A DNA stretch of 64,000 nucleotides from Verrucomicrobiaceae bacterium UBA2429 (lineage in GTDB: Bacteria; Verrucomicrobiota; Verrucomicrobiia; Verrucomicrobiales; Verrucomicrobiaceae), in NCBI GenBank assembly GCA_002343505.1, contig DDQZ01000103.1, positions 26,571-90,570 on the forward strand, written 5' to 3'. The position numbers were made by a program, and so were the translations under genes. A model generated the notes under the pieces. That model made no database searches. It was given only the letters and a program-made list of their open reading frames with translations, and was not told where the DNA came from. Positions 31,331 to 40,272 of this stretch are shown piece by piece. The first letter of the stretch is position 1. The number at the start of each line of letters is the position of its first letter.

Positions 31331-32935
31331 ATACAACCCCAGCCCTTTCAAATGCAGGCGCAGGATGCGGCGCATCTCCTCGACGGCCTCGGGCTTTTCA
31401 TGCACGCCATGTCCTGAGCGGACGATGAGCTCGGACTCCACATTGTCCAGATGCGAGCTGCTGTAGGGCACGACTCCGTCGGAGCATTCGGGGTCGGTCA
31501 AAGGCCGGCCTTCCTTGTTGCCGATGATGGAGTGCAGGCGCACCCCAGGGCGGAAAGGCAGGGAGTTGGCGATCCTCACATAGGGCGAGCCGGGGGACAG
31601 ATTGTCCACGCTGGTGGGCATGCCGCGCTTCAGCAGTTCGCTCAAATAGGCATCGCGGGAGGCGAGGCTTTCCAGAACCTCAAAGGTGCTGCCAAAGGTC
31701 TGCCCCGGCAGCTTCACCAGGCTTCTGCCAATGCGGGCGAGCCTGCCGTCAGCCATGCTGCTGCCGCGGTGCGGCGTGGCGGCAAAGATGATGCGGCTGA
31801 TGTTGGGGTTGGGGTCGAATTCCAGATAGCGGCGCAGGGCTTCATGCTCCTCCTTGGAGAGTCCGAGCGCTGCCGGCGTGTCCCCAAGGATGTTGACCCA
31901 GATGCGGTCGCCGCTGTCCTGCACCTGCGCTTTGCTGACAAGGCCGCCCATGCTGTGGCCGATGAGCACCATGTTTCTGCCGCGCATCCCGGCGCCTTCA
32001 CGCGCCAGGATGCTTTGGAGTGTGCCAAGGTGCTCGCGCAGCTTCTCCGAACTGAAGATGACCGGCACACCGGAAGGGTAGCGGAAGACATAGATCTGGT
32101 AGTGGCGCTGGATTTCAGGATCAGCGCCAAACTGATTGATGACATTTTCCCAGGTGGCGGGGCGGGACATCAGGCCATGCACCAGAACAAGAGGGATGCG
32201 GTTCTTGTCCGGTGATTCGAAGGCAAGGAGCCCCAGCTTGTCCATGTATTCGGAGCTGTGCAGCAGGGCTTTGATCCCCTTCATCTGCACGTTCTTCATC
32301 CCCAGAAGATGCTCGCCATACGCCGTAAAATCGGCGGCAAGGGGCTGCTGCCTGCCAGCCAGCAGCACAGTCCGGCTTTCGCGCGGATCATGAATGGAAA
32401 AGGTCGCCCTGCGCCGCCCGCCTGATGCTTTGGAGAAGTCGAGCGTGGCAGTGACAGGCACCAGGTAGCCTGCCTCAGACATGAAGGGTTCCGCGGCTTT
32501 GCGCGCGGCGGTGAATTTCCAATGGGCAACGAAGGCAGCGCCCACCCCTTCACGGGTCAGGCGCTCTTTGAGCCGCCTGCTTTTGATGCTGTCCGCGGGG
32601 ATGAGTTCATCAAACTTCAGCTTCGCGGGGATTCGCGTCTCCAGCCGGTAAGTTTCATCCACATGAAGGACAGCTTTTTGATCCTTCGTCAGGCTGAGCC
32701 AGAGCGCGGTGACCCTGCCTACCTGGGCGGCATAAGCCTGGCGCTGCTCCACGGTCCGCAGTCCGCTTGCCAGTGTTTTTTCAGCGTCGGAGAGTGCGGC
32801 GGACAGCTTGTCAGCGACCGTTCCGCGCTTGTCGGACGTGTCGTGAAGAGCGTCCGGTGTCATGCTGGAGGTCGTGCCGCATGATGAAACCACCGCGCAT
32901 AAAAGGGGGATGAGCAGGTACATGTAAATGCGCAT
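31328..32935 (-). CDS. Alpha/beta-hydrolase lipoprotein (lipase/esterase-like)
   Basis: The start is the ATG at 32935 because it gives MRIYMYLLIPLLCAVVSSCG, a signal with a lipobox-like VSSC. The product is a 535-residue predicted lipoprotein. The N-terminal ~240 residues are an unassigned domain with KSRRLKERLTREGVGAAFVA and LDFSKASGGRRRATFSIHD. The rest is an alpha/beta-hydrolase: IPLVLVHGLMSRPATWENVI (oxyanion region), nucleophile elbow NMVLIGHSMGGLVSK, a likely acid at SDGVVPYSSSHLD, and a terminal histidine in VRSGHGVHEKPEAVEEM. It probably hydrolyses lipid or ester substrates at the periplasmic face of a membrane. A copy of the 16-bp dyad at 33056-33071 lies 120 bases upstream, making it a predicted member of that regulon. 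Confidence 0.82.
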   Translation of the reverse strand: MRIYMYLLIPLLCAVVSSCGTTSSMTPDALHDTSDKRGTVADKLSAALSDAEKTLASGLRTVEQRQAYAAQVGRVTALWLSLTKDQKAVLHVDETYRLETRIPAKLKFDELIPADSIKSRRLKERLTREGVGAAFVAHWKFTAARKAAEPFMSEAGYLVPVTATLDFSKASGGRRRATFSIHDPRESRTVLLAGRQQPLAADFTAYGEHLLGMKNVQMKGIKALLHSSEYMDKLGLLAFESPDKNRIPLVLVHGLMSRPATWENVINQFGADPEIQRHYQIYVFRYPSGVPVIFSSEKLREHLGTLQSILAREGAGMRGRNMVLIGHSMGGLVSKAQVQDSGDRIWVNILGDTPAALGLSKEEHEALRRYLEFDPNPNISRIIFAATPHRGSSMADGRLARIGRSLVKLPGQTFGSTFEVLESLASRDAYLSELLKRGMPTSVDNLSPGSPYVRIANSLPFRPGVRLHSIIGNKEGRPLTDPECSDGVVPYSSSHLDNVESELIVRSGHGVHEKPEAVEEMRRILRLHLKGLGLY

Positions 32936-33055
32936 GAGATTGGAGGGAGTGAAGTGTTGAAACGACGCCTCAAGCCTCGCCAGTGAAGCGGAGGGCAGTC
33001 GGGACGACTGGCAGTAATTTCCTTGCATGATCGCCAGTCCGGGCGGCTTTTTCCA

Positions 33056-33071
33056 TTGGCCCTAAGTCCAA
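33056..33071 (-). promoter_or_regulatory. 16-bp dyad site 1, upstream of the esterase lipoprotein gene
   Basis: In the direction of the esterase gene it reads TTGGACTTAGGGCCAATGG including three flanking bases. TTGG and CCAA arms form the dyad. It is 120 bases before the start codon and just beyond the porin stop. It is one of seven related sites. Confidence 0.75.
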
Positions 33072-33073
33072 CA

Positions 33074-34276
33074 TCAGAAAATAAACCCGGCTCGCACGCC
33101 GCCGATGACGATCCAGTCGGCATGCCCGCCAATGCCATCGCCGGCCACGAATTGAACATCGGGCGTGATGAAGAACGATTTGCCGATCTGGCGGCGGTAG
33201 AAAAGCTCGATCACGCCTTCCCTCTTGCTGGAGTTGCTGCTGGAGCTGCCTGCAGCGATGGCGATGCCAAGCCGGTCTGATTGACGCAGATCGAACGCCA
33301 CGCCGGCGGCGGCGAAGTGGTCTGTCACCGCGGCTTCTCCGTCTGCCCAGGCATAGCGAAAGAAGCTGTGGGCACGGCCCGCGAGTTGCTGCTCGAAGGT
33401 CAGGCTCGCGCCACGGCCTGACTTGATGCCAAACTCCGGCATCGCGTCGGAATCCCAGCCGAGGAGCTGGACGCGTGCGGGCCTGCCGCTCAAGCCGTTG
33501 AAGTTGTAGCCGAGCTGCACGGCCTTGAACAAAGAATCCCCCTGGAATCTCCATTCGGCGGCTTCGCTGAGATTGGTGGAGTCGAGATGGGAAGCACCCA
33601 GCGTGAGGTCCCAGCCAGCCCGGTCTTCCCAACGAACAACGAAACCGAGGTCGGAGCCTGGAAAACCCACCGCCGGGCTGGAGGAGAATGCCTGGTTCAT
33701 GAAGGAACGCTTGCCGCTGCGCAGTTGATGACCATCAAACAGACTATCAATGGTCATCTGGCCATAGCGGAGTGTCAGCCGTTGATCGAAAAACTGGTCC
33801 TCCAAGAAGATTTCCGGCACCTGGAAGCCGGCGTCGGTGAAACCGCGGACATAGCCCCACAGCGCACCTGTCTCTTTGCGGAGCTGCGAGGGCGCGAGGT
33901 CGCTGTAGGCATGACGATGCCGCATGCGCAGATTGAGAGACAGGGGAGCCTTGCTGGTGTCCGCATTGATCTGCCAGCGCAGGCTCAGCGTGCCGTCTCC
34001 CGCTGACGCGCCCCATCCGTCATCGCTTCCCAAGGCGCCCATCGCCAGCGAGTCGTAGCCGAGTGCGATGTCGAGGCGCAGCGCCTCCATCCAGGCGGTG
34101 CGTCGTTGCTGCCGCTGCTCGCGGGAATGGCTCCAATCGTGGTCACGAATGGCGATGGAGGAAGCGATGCCGTCTTCATCACGCTTTTCATCGGTGAGCA
34201 TGGAGTCCTGCGCCTGCGCCACCGCGGCGAGACAGGCGAAGGCAACAAGCAGCAGGCATGAAGAAAGCCGTTTCAT
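33074..34276 (-). CDS. OprB-type carbohydrate-selective porin-like outer membrane protein
   Basis: The 400-residue protein has a signal peptide (SSCLLLVAFACLAAVAQAQD) and alternating beta-strand sequence ending in the aromatic C-terminus GGVRAGFIF, typical of outer-membrane beta-barrels. The segments FLEDQFFDQRLTLRYGQMTI and MNQAFSSSPAVGFPGSDLGF, with C-terminal VIELFYRRQIGKSFFITPDV, match the OprB family of carbohydrate porins. The start (ATG at 34276) overlaps the stop of the DUF502 protein by ATGA, so the two are translationally coupled. The substrate is unknown. The next gene downstream, the esterase, has its own predicted operator. Confidence 0.82.
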   Translation of the reverse strand: MKRLSSCLLLVAFACLAAVAQAQDSMLTDEKRDEDGIASSIAIRDHDWSHSREQRQQRRTAWMEALRLDIALGYDSLAMGALGSDDGWGASAGDGTLSLRWQINADTSKAPLSLNLRMRHRHAYSDLAPSQLRKETGALWGYVRGFTDAGFQVPEIFLEDQFFDQRLTLRYGQMTIDSLFDGHQLRSGKRSFMNQAFSSSPAVGFPGSDLGFVVRWEDRAGWDLTLGASHLDSTNLSEAAEWRFQGDSLFKAVQLGYNFNGLSGRPARVQLLGWDSDAMPEFGIKSGRGASLTFEQQLAGRAHSFFRYAWADGEAAVTDHFAAAGVAFDLRQSDRLGIAIAAGSSSSNSSKREGVIELFYRRQIGKSFFITPDVQFVAGDGIGGHADWIVIGGVRAGFIF

Positions 34277-34923
34277 CCTTCAGAATGCATGGGCTGAGTT
34301 TCTCCGGTCTCTGGGCGACCATCCCAATACCTCTCGTGCTGGGCGAGCAATCTGGCCGACCCCACGCCCCACTGCTGGAGCACGGTGGCGATGCTGGTGA
34401 TCCGCACATGCAGGGGGCGGACGCACTCTTTCGGGACGATGTGTACCGTGCCGGAGCCAGGATTGGGCGTCTCGGGGATGAAAATGGTGAGCTTGCCGTT
34501 TCCATGATCCTCGGTGATGAACACGAAGCTTTCGAGGCCCTCGCCCGTCTTGAGCAGACCGGCTTTCACCACGCCATCGCGCTCCACACTGGCCAGTCCG
34601 CCGACGATGGCCCTCGCCGCGGCATAACCGGGAACGCGGTAGAGCAGCGTGCGCTCGATCCAGGTGCCGACGTCCCTGCCCTGGCGGGAAATCATCATCA
34701 AGCCGAGCATGAACGAAAGGCCAACGACGATCAGCACGGCGTAGATCATCGGAAACTCGGCCGCGACCGAATCGTGGCCTGCCAGACTGTCCATGACGGA
34801 CTGGGCCGCCGAATGGGTCGTGACGACGACTTTTCCGACGAGGATGACAAGGACCACCACCGGCAGCAGCAGAAACAGCCCGCCGAGCGTGGTGGCTTTG
34901 ATAAAGGCGGCTATTCTTTTCAT
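34273..34923 (-). CDS. DUF502-family membrane protein
   Basis: This 216-residue protein starts at the ATG at 34923. It has two N-terminal membrane helices (TTLGGLFLLLPVVVLVILVG at residues ~11-30 and MIYAVLIVVGLSFMLGLMMI at ~59-78), then a soluble domain with LLYRVPGYAAARAIVGGLAS, VFITEDHGNGKLTIFIPETP and PNPGSGTVHIVPKECV. The helix pair, the YR.P-G-type segment and the P.TPNP.SG motif fit DUF502, a family of inner-membrane proteins of unknown function. It is coupled by ATGA to the OprB-like porin downstream, which hints at a role in porin or envelope physiology. Confidence 0.78.
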   Translation of the reverse strand: MKRIAAFIKATTLGGLFLLLPVVVLVILVGKVVVTTHSAAQSVMDSLAGHDSVAAEFPMIYAVLIVVGLSFMLGLMMISRQGRDVGTWIERTLLYRVPGYAAARAIVGGLASVERDGVVKAGLLKTGEGLESFVFITEDHGNGKLTIFIPETPNPGSGTVHIVPKECVRPLHVRITSIATVLQQWGVGSARLLAQHERYWDGRPETGETQPMHSEG

Positions 34924-34950
34924 GGCGGGGCGGCCGTCATCGCGGCGCGT

Positions 34951-35043
34951 TCAACTCAAGCAGACAAGGCGTCCCGCCGCCTCCAACGCTGGCAGCCACG
35001 CGAGCACGAAGATGAAGCTGTCAAGGATGACAATGGTTTTCAT
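34951..35043 (-). CDS. Possible 30-residue small protein
   Basis: ATG at 35043 opens a 30-codon frame, MKTIVILDSFIFVLAWLPAL followed by ten more residues. It has a hydrophobic core like a short signal anchor or small membrane protein. It sits in the 145-base gap between the secreted Tyr/His-rich protein and the DUF502 gene, on the same strand, with no Shine-Dalgarno sequence. It may be real, a gene remnant or chance. Nothing else is visible in this gap. Confidence 0.25.
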   Translation of the reverse strand: MKTIVILDSFIFVLAWLPALEAAGRLVCLS

Positions 35044-35068
35044 GATGGCTGGTGATCGAGAGTGAAAC

Positions 35069-37477
35069 TCAACGACGCCCGCCGCGTGAGCGTGCCGCGC
35101 CGCCGCCGCTGCTGGAACGTGAAACGCTGGAGGTCGAGCGTGAACGCGAGTAGGCATCCCGATTGAGCTGCGAGGGCGTGGACTGGCGGTTCTGGTAGCT
35201 GCCGCGGTTGAAGCTGCCCGCGCCGGGCCGGCTGGCAGGCAGTGTTGTCGGGCGTGTGGATGGCTGCGCAGGCTTTGTCGAAGGCGGGGCCGGGCGTGTG
35301 ATCGGTGGGGCGGGCTTTGTTTCAGGCTGTGAGGGACGCGTGACGGGCTGCGCAGGCAGTGTGGTGGGCTGCCCGGGGCGGGCGGCGGGCGGCGATGCGC
35401 GCGGAGGATGATTGGCGGGCACATCCGGCGCGGCGTGCCAGCCGCCGTCGGAGCGTGAGTGCCAGCCGTTTTCGTCCTTCTTGTAGATGTTGCCGTCCTT
35501 GCCGACATAGACATCGCCGCTGCCGGTTTTCGCCACGAAGGCATCGGAGCCGTATTTGCGGTTCACACCGACCGCCGCGCCGCCGCGGGAGGTCTGCACG
35601 CCGCCGACGGTGCCGTAGGCGTTCGAGCGATGCCCTGCGCGCACCCATTCATCATCGCGCACGACAGCGGAGCGGCCCCAGGAGCCGTAGGGCGTGTTCA
35701 CTGTCACACGACCCGCTGCGGTGTTCGTCCATGGATTGTAGGCGGTGCGGGCGGCCACAGCGCCGCGCGGACCATAGGCGTAGGCACCGCGGGAATAGAT
35801 GCCCGTGGCCGGATTGTAGGCAGCACCGTAGCCAGCACCGCCGTAGGGGCCGTAATAGCGAGCGCCGCAGCGGTAGTAGCCATGTCCAGGATGGTAGATG
35901 GCACCGCAGCCGTAGCCATACCAGTAGGGGCTCGGGTAGTAGTGGTGGTGCCAGTGATCATCCGCCAACTCGTGGCCGAGCCACATGCCGAGTCCGAAAA
36001 CCAGGAGCCCGCGCGCGACATAAGCTCCAGAGTAACCAGAAGTCACACCGACCTGCACGGTCGTCGGAGTTGAGTTATAGACGTACACATAGGTCACGTT
36101 GTGCTTCGGACTTTGTGGTGGGATCGTGTAGATCGACGCAGGCACCTTGTCACACACGACCCAAGCCCCACCGGCTGCGGATGCCTGAAACCACACGCCC
36201 TGATGGCAGCAGTAGTACATGCCGCTGACGAGGAACACGTCATACGAGGTGTTCGTGGCATACTGCACGCCCTCGGACCCTGGGATGGCCTTGAATTGTG
36301 GCTCACCTTCATAAGCGACCTGCACCGTCGTGGTGGCGCGGTCCACCGTGGCGGTCTGCGGAATGGAGGCGAGGATCACCGCCTCATCCGCTTCGGGCGT
36401 GCCATGCACGGAGGCGAGGACATGCGCCTTGGGATGGCCCTCAGGGATGTGGGCAAAATCCTCGGGCAGCGTGTCCATGGCGGAGGCCCACGGACCTTCG
36501 AGGCTCGCCGCGCTGAACCAGCGGCCGGTCGTGAGCAGGTAGTAGCTCTTGCCGGCAGGATGCAGGAACAGATCGCTCTCCGTGTTTGCCACATACATCA
36601 GCGAAGTGCCGGAAATCGGTACCAACTGTGGTTTTCCTGCCGTGACGATGATCTCCGAGGGGCGGTTCGCGGCGAAAACACGCGGCGCGGGCGTGCTGTC
36701 GGAGGGAAGCTCCACTTTCGCCTTCACCTCGGACCAGTTGCCATCATCCGGCAGCTTCTTGAAGGAGGCCGGCACGGTCTTGGCGAGCTTCCACGGGCCT
36801 TTGATGACATCCTGGGTCACGAGCCACTGGTTTTCCGTGAGCAGGTAGTACTGCCCGTCGTTGAAGAGCACGTCCCAGTTCGTGTTCACGGCGAACATGA
36901 GGGTCGGATCATCCTCGTTCACCGCCTCCAGCTTCGGCTCGCCGATGAAGGTCACGAGCACGGCGGGGGAGTCGCTGTAAAAGATCGGCGGCGGCTCAAA
37001 ACTCACCGCGGTGTCCGCCGTGGTGGCGTCATCGCGGTTCACGGCGGCGATCACCGCAGCCAGCGGCATTTCCAGCGGTGTCTCGGGTTTCAACACGGAG
37101 CGCACCAGCTCCTCCGCTTTGGCAGCGCCGGCGGCGTCGATCTCGGGAAATCGGAACTGGGTGAACTGCCGCGCCCCGACGCGCACGGTGTCGTGCTCGA
37201 AGTCCGTGACCGTGTCTGCTTCGATGGCCACAGCGCCGAAGGTGGCCTCCTCCTTGCCCTCCAGCTTCACGCCGATGGCGGAGGTGCCCTTCAAATGGCG
37301 GAACTCCTGCCATTCGAGAATCTGCGGCATGTAGATGGCCACCTCCGCGCCGCCGACCTGATAAACACGCGGCCAGGCATCGGGATTGAGGATGTTTTCA
37401 GGTGCGCCATGCGTGGCGGTCACGGAGAGGCTCGTCAAAAGCACCGTGGTCAAGGTCTGGAGAAGACGTGATTTCAT
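35069..37477 (-). CDS. Large exported protein with three Trp-rich repeats, Tyr/Gly/His-rich segment and Pro-rich tail
   Basis: This 802-residue protein has a signal peptide (SRLLQTLTTVLLTSLSVTAT). In the middle, a ~50-residue unit recurs three times: NTNWDVLFNDGQYYLLTENQW, NTESDLFLHPAGKSYYLLTT with GRWFSAASLEGPW, and NTSYDVFLVSGMYYCCHQGVW. Each ends in a GPW/GAW turn followed by VPASF-type sequence. A hydrophobic segment (YVARGLLVFGLGMWLGHELA) leads to a Tyr/His/Gly-rich region (DDHWHHHYYPSPYWYGYG), then a Pro/Thr-rich repeat (PSTKPAQPSTRPTTLPASRP) and a Ser/Arg/Gly-rich basic tail. Related proteins appear as uncharacterised secreted or carbohydrate-binding-like proteins; I do not assign a function. 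The leader upstream of ATG has no G for 27 bases. Confidence 0.65.
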   Translation of the reverse strand: MKSRLLQTLTTVLLTSLSVTATHGAPENILNPDAWPRVYQVGGAEVAIYMPQILEWQEFRHLKGTSAIGVKLEGKEEATFGAVAIEADTVTDFEHDTVRVGARQFTQFRFPEIDAAGAAKAEELVRSVLKPETPLEMPLAAVIAAVNRDDATTADTAVSFEPPPIFYSDSPAVLVTFIGEPKLEAVNEDDPTLMFAVNTNWDVLFNDGQYYLLTENQWLVTQDVIKGPWKLAKTVPASFKKLPDDGNWSEVKAKVELPSDSTPAPRVFAANRPSEIIVTAGKPQLVPISGTSLMYVANTESDLFLHPAGKSYYLLTTGRWFSAASLEGPWASAMDTLPEDFAHIPEGHPKAHVLASVHGTPEADEAVILASIPQTATVDRATTTVQVAYEGEPQFKAIPGSEGVQYATNTSYDVFLVSGMYYCCHQGVWFQASAAGGAWVVCDKVPASIYTIPPQSPKHNVTYVYVYNSTPTTVQVGVTSGYSGAYVARGLLVFGLGMWLGHELADDHWHHHYYPSPYWYGYGCGAIYHPGHGYYRCGARYYGPYGGAGYGAAYNPATGIYSRGAYAYGPRGAVAARTAYNPWTNTAAGRVTVNTPYGSWGRSAVVRDDEWVRAGHRSNAYGTVGGVQTSRGGAAVGVNRKYGSDAFVAKTGSGDVYVGKDGNIYKKDENGWHSRSDGGWHAAPDVPANHPPRASPPAARPGQPTTLPAQPVTRPSQPETKPAPPITRPAPPSTKPAQPSTRPTTLPASRPGAGSFNRGSYQNRQSTPSQLNRDAYSRSRSTSSVSRSSSGGGAARSRGGRR

Positions 37478-37506
37478 GTTTTTGGGTAGGGTTAAAATGA
37501 GAGGCG

Positions 37507-38139
37507 TTATTTGGTGATGCTGACTGCCACCGACTCCGTGGTTCTGAAGACCACCTCGGCACCGACGTCGTGCCGCGTCATGTCCACATCAGGGCGTGCT
37601 TTGAAGGTCTGCCTGCGCCCGTCGGCAAAGACGATGGTGGCGGTGCGGTTCTTGGCATCAATGGAGTGGACCCGGCCCGTGTATTCGCTGGTGTTCACGA
37701 TCAGCACGGAGGGCTTCGCTCCTTTGGGTGCCACGACGACCTTTTGTCTTACTTGCTCGGCACTCGCGGGCATCTCGCTGCCGGGTTTGCGGACAAAGCT
37801 CAGGTATTGCTCGGTGAGAGCAGCGCGCACGCGGTCACCGGGCTCGATCTGGTCAAAGTTCCGCACCTCGGGGCCTGCGCGATAGGTGCTCTTCCTGCCT
37901 TGAGGATCGACCATCGTCACCTCCCGCGTGGATTTATTGACCTTCACCACCGTGGCAGAGAGCTCGGTGGTTTCGACAAGCAACCCGCCCGGCTCTCCTT
38001 TCGTGATGATCGTCTCCTTGCTCTTGCCATCCGCGAGGAGGCTCGTGGCACATCCCCATCCACCCGCCACCAGCAGACAGCCCAGCCAGCACGAGAGTGC
38101 CTGGTGGAAACGAACTGCTGGCAGAGGTGGCGTGGTCAT
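37507..38139 (-). CDS. Exported protein with an internally duplicated small beta domain
   Basis: The start used is the ATG at 38139 (MTTPPLPAVRFHQALSCWLG); a GTG four codons earlier is possible. A hydrophobic N-terminal segment suggests export, and the cysteine in GGWGC is a poor lipobox. The 210-residue protein contains the same ~50-residue pattern twice: TVVKVNKSTREVTMVDPQGR with KSTYRAGPEVRNFDQIEPGD, and RVHSIDAKNRTATIVFADGR with RQTFKARPDVDMTRHDVGAE. Each ends in a T-E segment and looks like a small beta-barrel or OB-like unit. I do not recognise the family. It lies 19 bases after the DUF3313 lipoprotein stop and 29 bases before the next start, so all three likely share one transcript. 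Confidence 0.65.
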   Translation of the reverse strand: MTTPPLPAVRFHQALSCWLGCLLVAGGWGCATSLLADGKSKETIITKGEPGGLLVETTELSATVVKVNKSTREVTMVDPQGRKSTYRAGPEVRNFDQIEPGDRVRAALTEQYLSFVRKPGSEMPASAEQVRQKVVVAPKGAKPSVLIVNTSEYTGRVHSIDAKNRTATIVFADGRRQTFKARPDVDMTRHDVGAEVVFRTTESVAVSITK

Positions 38140-38158
38140 GACAAAGCTCACGGTTGCT

Positions 38159-38914
38159 TTACCAAGGCTTCAAGGTCACGCGGCTCGTGCGCTTGATGGT
38201 CTCGTCCGGCTTGGTGTTGAGGAAGCTGGCAAACTCCGCCGCCCATTCGCTGATGTTTTGCTCAGCACCATGATACCAGGTGTATTTGCCGAGGTTCACC
38301 GGAGCCACCTTGTCCGTGCGGCGGTCCTTGAAGGTGGCGATGATGGAGTTGTCCGCTCCATTACGGGCCCGGCCCTCGATGGCGATGCTGCCGCGCCCGG
38401 CCATGGAGAGATAACCTGCGCCCGGCACGGCAAAACCAGCCGCCGTGGAGGCCGCATTCCAGAAGGCTTTGGAAGGCACCAGCTCCACCAAAGCCAGCTC
38501 GATGACCAGCGTGTCCGGCCCTGGGCTCAAGGCCAGCTTCATCTTGTGGGCTGGATGATTGGCGACAGCAGTCATGAACTCATGACGGAGCCGCGTGGCG
38601 ATCTTCCGCGTGTCCTGCGCGAGGTCGTTCTGTCGCATGGGCGTCTGGGCCTGCCACCAGCTCTGCTCGGCCATGTGCTGCGTGTTGACCGGGGCAAAAT
38701 AGACGGACTTGAACTTTTGGCTGACCGCCGTGCCTTGATAGGCAGGAGAAACCCACACCTCTTGAAGGAATGCCGCACGAGTGTTCTTCGTGGCAGCGGT
38801 TGGCGGATTGAATCCGGAGTCAGGTGCTTCTTTCGTCTCGAGCAACTTGCAGCTCGTCAGAGCAGCGGAGAAAAGCACGACGGACAAACAAGGAATAAGG
38901 CAGGTTGGTTTCAT
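38159..38914 (-). CDS. DUF3313-family lipoprotein
   Basis: The start is the ATG at 38914, giving MKPTCLIPCLSVVLFSAALT followed by SC, an LTSC lipobox; the product is a 251-residue predicted lipoprotein. The core has SVYFAPVNTQHMAEQSWWQA, LRHEFMTAVANHPAHKMKLA, DTLVIELALVELVPSKAFWN and GSIAIEGRARNGADNSIIAT, matching the DUF3313 family of proteobacterial-type lipoproteins of unknown function. The leader is G-free for 18 bases before the ATG, with no Shine-Dalgarno sequence. A 16-bp dyad lies 72 bases upstream (38987-39002). It is probably the first gene of a transcript continuing into the duplicated-domain and Trp-repeat proteins. Confidence 0.8.
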   Translation of the reverse strand: MKPTCLIPCLSVVLFSAALTSCKLLETKEAPDSGFNPPTAATKNTRAAFLQEVWVSPAYQGTAVSQKFKSVYFAPVNTQHMAEQSWWQAQTPMRQNDLAQDTRKIATRLRHEFMTAVANHPAHKMKLALSPGPDTLVIELALVELVPSKAFWNAASTAAGFAVPGAGYLSMAGRGSIAIEGRARNGADNSIIATFKDRRTDKVAPVNLGKYTWYHGAEQNISEWAAEFASFLNTKPDETIKRTSRVTLKPW

Positions 38915-38986
38915 GATGTGGTGGTGATTGAGCCCGTGGGCGCAAGGTGAGTGATTCAGCCTAGCCATCTTTGCCAGCACCTCCCA

Positions 38987-39002
38987 TTGGACCTAAGGCC
39001 AA
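38987..39002 (-). promoter_or_regulatory. 16-bp dyad site 2, upstream of the DUF3313 operon
   Basis: Gene-oriented sequence with flank: TTGGCCTTAGGTCCAATGG. It is 72 bases before the DUF3313 start codon. The CCAATRG flank points toward that gene. Confidence 0.8.
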
Positions 39003-39096
39003 CAGGCCGGGCGCTTGATGATGCCAGCTGTCATGCAAGACGGCGGGCGGTGCGGATGGAGTGATCTGACAGATGCCTGCGCCTTGCCCGGACAAC

Positions 39097-39870
39097 TCAG
39101 AATTTCAGTCCCAGCTCGATCTGAATGCCGCTGGTGATGACATCATAGGTGAAGCCGCCATCGGTGTAGTCCACACCAAGGGCACGGTAGCCGAGACCGG
39201 CATACATGTGCTTGCTGATCTGATACTCCAGACCGGCATAGGCCTGCCAAGTGATGTCGGAGGAAACACCGAAGCCGCCGATGTCGCCCTTGAGCACCAG
39301 GGTCAGAGGTTCTGCGAGTTTGGCACGCGTGAGGAAGCCGACATAAGGATCCACCCAGCCCTTGTCACCGGAGATGTCGCGGTTCAGCACGGGTAGGGGA
39401 GAGGTGATGTTCAGGCCGAGGTCGATGTGGTTGTAACGAGCACCGCCGAGCAGTTCGACGCGGCAGCTTGCACCATCCACCAGCGCATAGCTGACGGCGG
39501 CATCGATCATCAACTGGCTCATCTCCAGCGTGACGTTGTTGATCAGCGGACCGGGCGTGCCCGCAGCACCTGACAGCTCCATGTAAGCCAGGCCGGTGAG
39601 CAGCCCCCAACGGCCTTTGCGGGCTTCGAAATTGGCAGCGGCCACCATGTCCAGATTGGAGACGATGTCGTCAAACGGCACGTCGATGGCGCTGACGGCA
39701 CCGAAGACACCGACATCACCCTCAATGCCAGAAATCCAGCCGGGAAGGCCAAGGCGAAATTCCCAGTCACTGGCAGCAGGGATGGGCTCAAGGGTGGCTG
39801 CGGGAGCGGGTGTCCCCGCGTGGGCTGAAGCTGTCAATGCAATGACGGCCATGAGATGGTGCAGTTTCAT
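39097..39870 (-). CDS. Outer-membrane beta-barrel protein
   Basis: The start is the ATG at 39870 (MKLHHLMAVIALTASAHAGT), giving a signal peptide cleaved after AHA and 257 residues in total. The mature chain is alternating beta-strand sequence of an eight-to-twelve-stranded barrel: WEFRLGLPGWISGIEGDVGV, RVELLGGARYNHIDLGLNIT, WQAYAGLEYQISKHMYAGLG and a C-terminal QIELGLKF ending in phenylalanine, the outer-membrane sorting signature. No specific family or substrate is recognised. It is monocistronic as far as can be seen. The 26 bases before the ATG contain no G, and a dyad copy sits 134 bases upstream. Confidence 0.8.
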   Translation of the reverse strand: MKLHHLMAVIALTASAHAGTPAPAATLEPIPAASDWEFRLGLPGWISGIEGDVGVFGAVSAIDVPFDDIVSNLDMVAAANFEARKGRWGLLTGLAYMELSGAAGTPGPLINNVTLEMSQLMIDAAVSYALVDGASCRVELLGGARYNHIDLGLNITSPLPVLNRDISGDKGWVDPYVGFLTRAKLAEPLTLVLKGDIGGFGVSSDITWQAYAGLEYQISKHMYAGLGYRALGVDYTDGGFTYDVITSGIQIELGLKF

Positions 39871-40004
39871 GATGATGTGGGTGGTGATGTTGGTTTCGAG
39901 GGTGAGGAAGCGAAGGCTGATGTGCCGCGAGCGAATGACGGCTTTCCGACATCCAAAACCCACTGGCAGTACCGCAAAGTCTCATGCCCGCTCAGAAGCC
40001 TCTA

Positions 40005-40020
40005 TTGGACTTTGGGCCAA
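40005..40020 (-). promoter_or_regulatory. 16-bp dyad site 3, upstream of the beta-barrel gene
   Basis: Gene-oriented sequence with flank: TTGGCCCAAAGTCCAATAG. It is 134 bases before the beta-barrel start. Together with site 4 it brackets the divergent intergenic region, one site facing each gene. Confidence 0.8.
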
Positions 40021-40218
40021 CATCACCCGGCCTCAGGCAGAGTAATTTGGAAGCTCGCACCTCCTTGGCTGCATTCTCCCCGGTGAGCTTGTTGCCGACA
40101 CGCTGATGATGCCCAGACCAATCTGAGGCTGTCCTCCCAGAAAAAGCCGACTCCAAACATCCCGTCATGCCATTTGGGGAAGGTGAATGCCTGTTTCGGT
40201 GCTCCAGCCTGCCGTTTA

Positions 40219-40234
40219 TTGGACCAAAGGCCAA
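40219..40234 (+). promoter_or_regulatory. 16-bp dyad site 4, upstream of the first DUF1254 gene
   Basis: It reads TTGGACCAAAGGCCAATAG with flank. It lies 38 bases before the start codon, the same spacing as site 6, and shares with site 6 the longer downstream flank CCAATAGCAGG. Confidence 0.82.
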
Positions 40235-40272
40235 TAGCAGGACGATCACCGAATCATCACCGTGCCCTACTC

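Noticed and set aside
40005..40020. Sigma-54 promoter reading of the TTGG....CCAA element
   Set aside because: The spacing and the GC/GG dinucleotides of a -24/-12 promoter are not met; the dyad symmetry fits an operator better.
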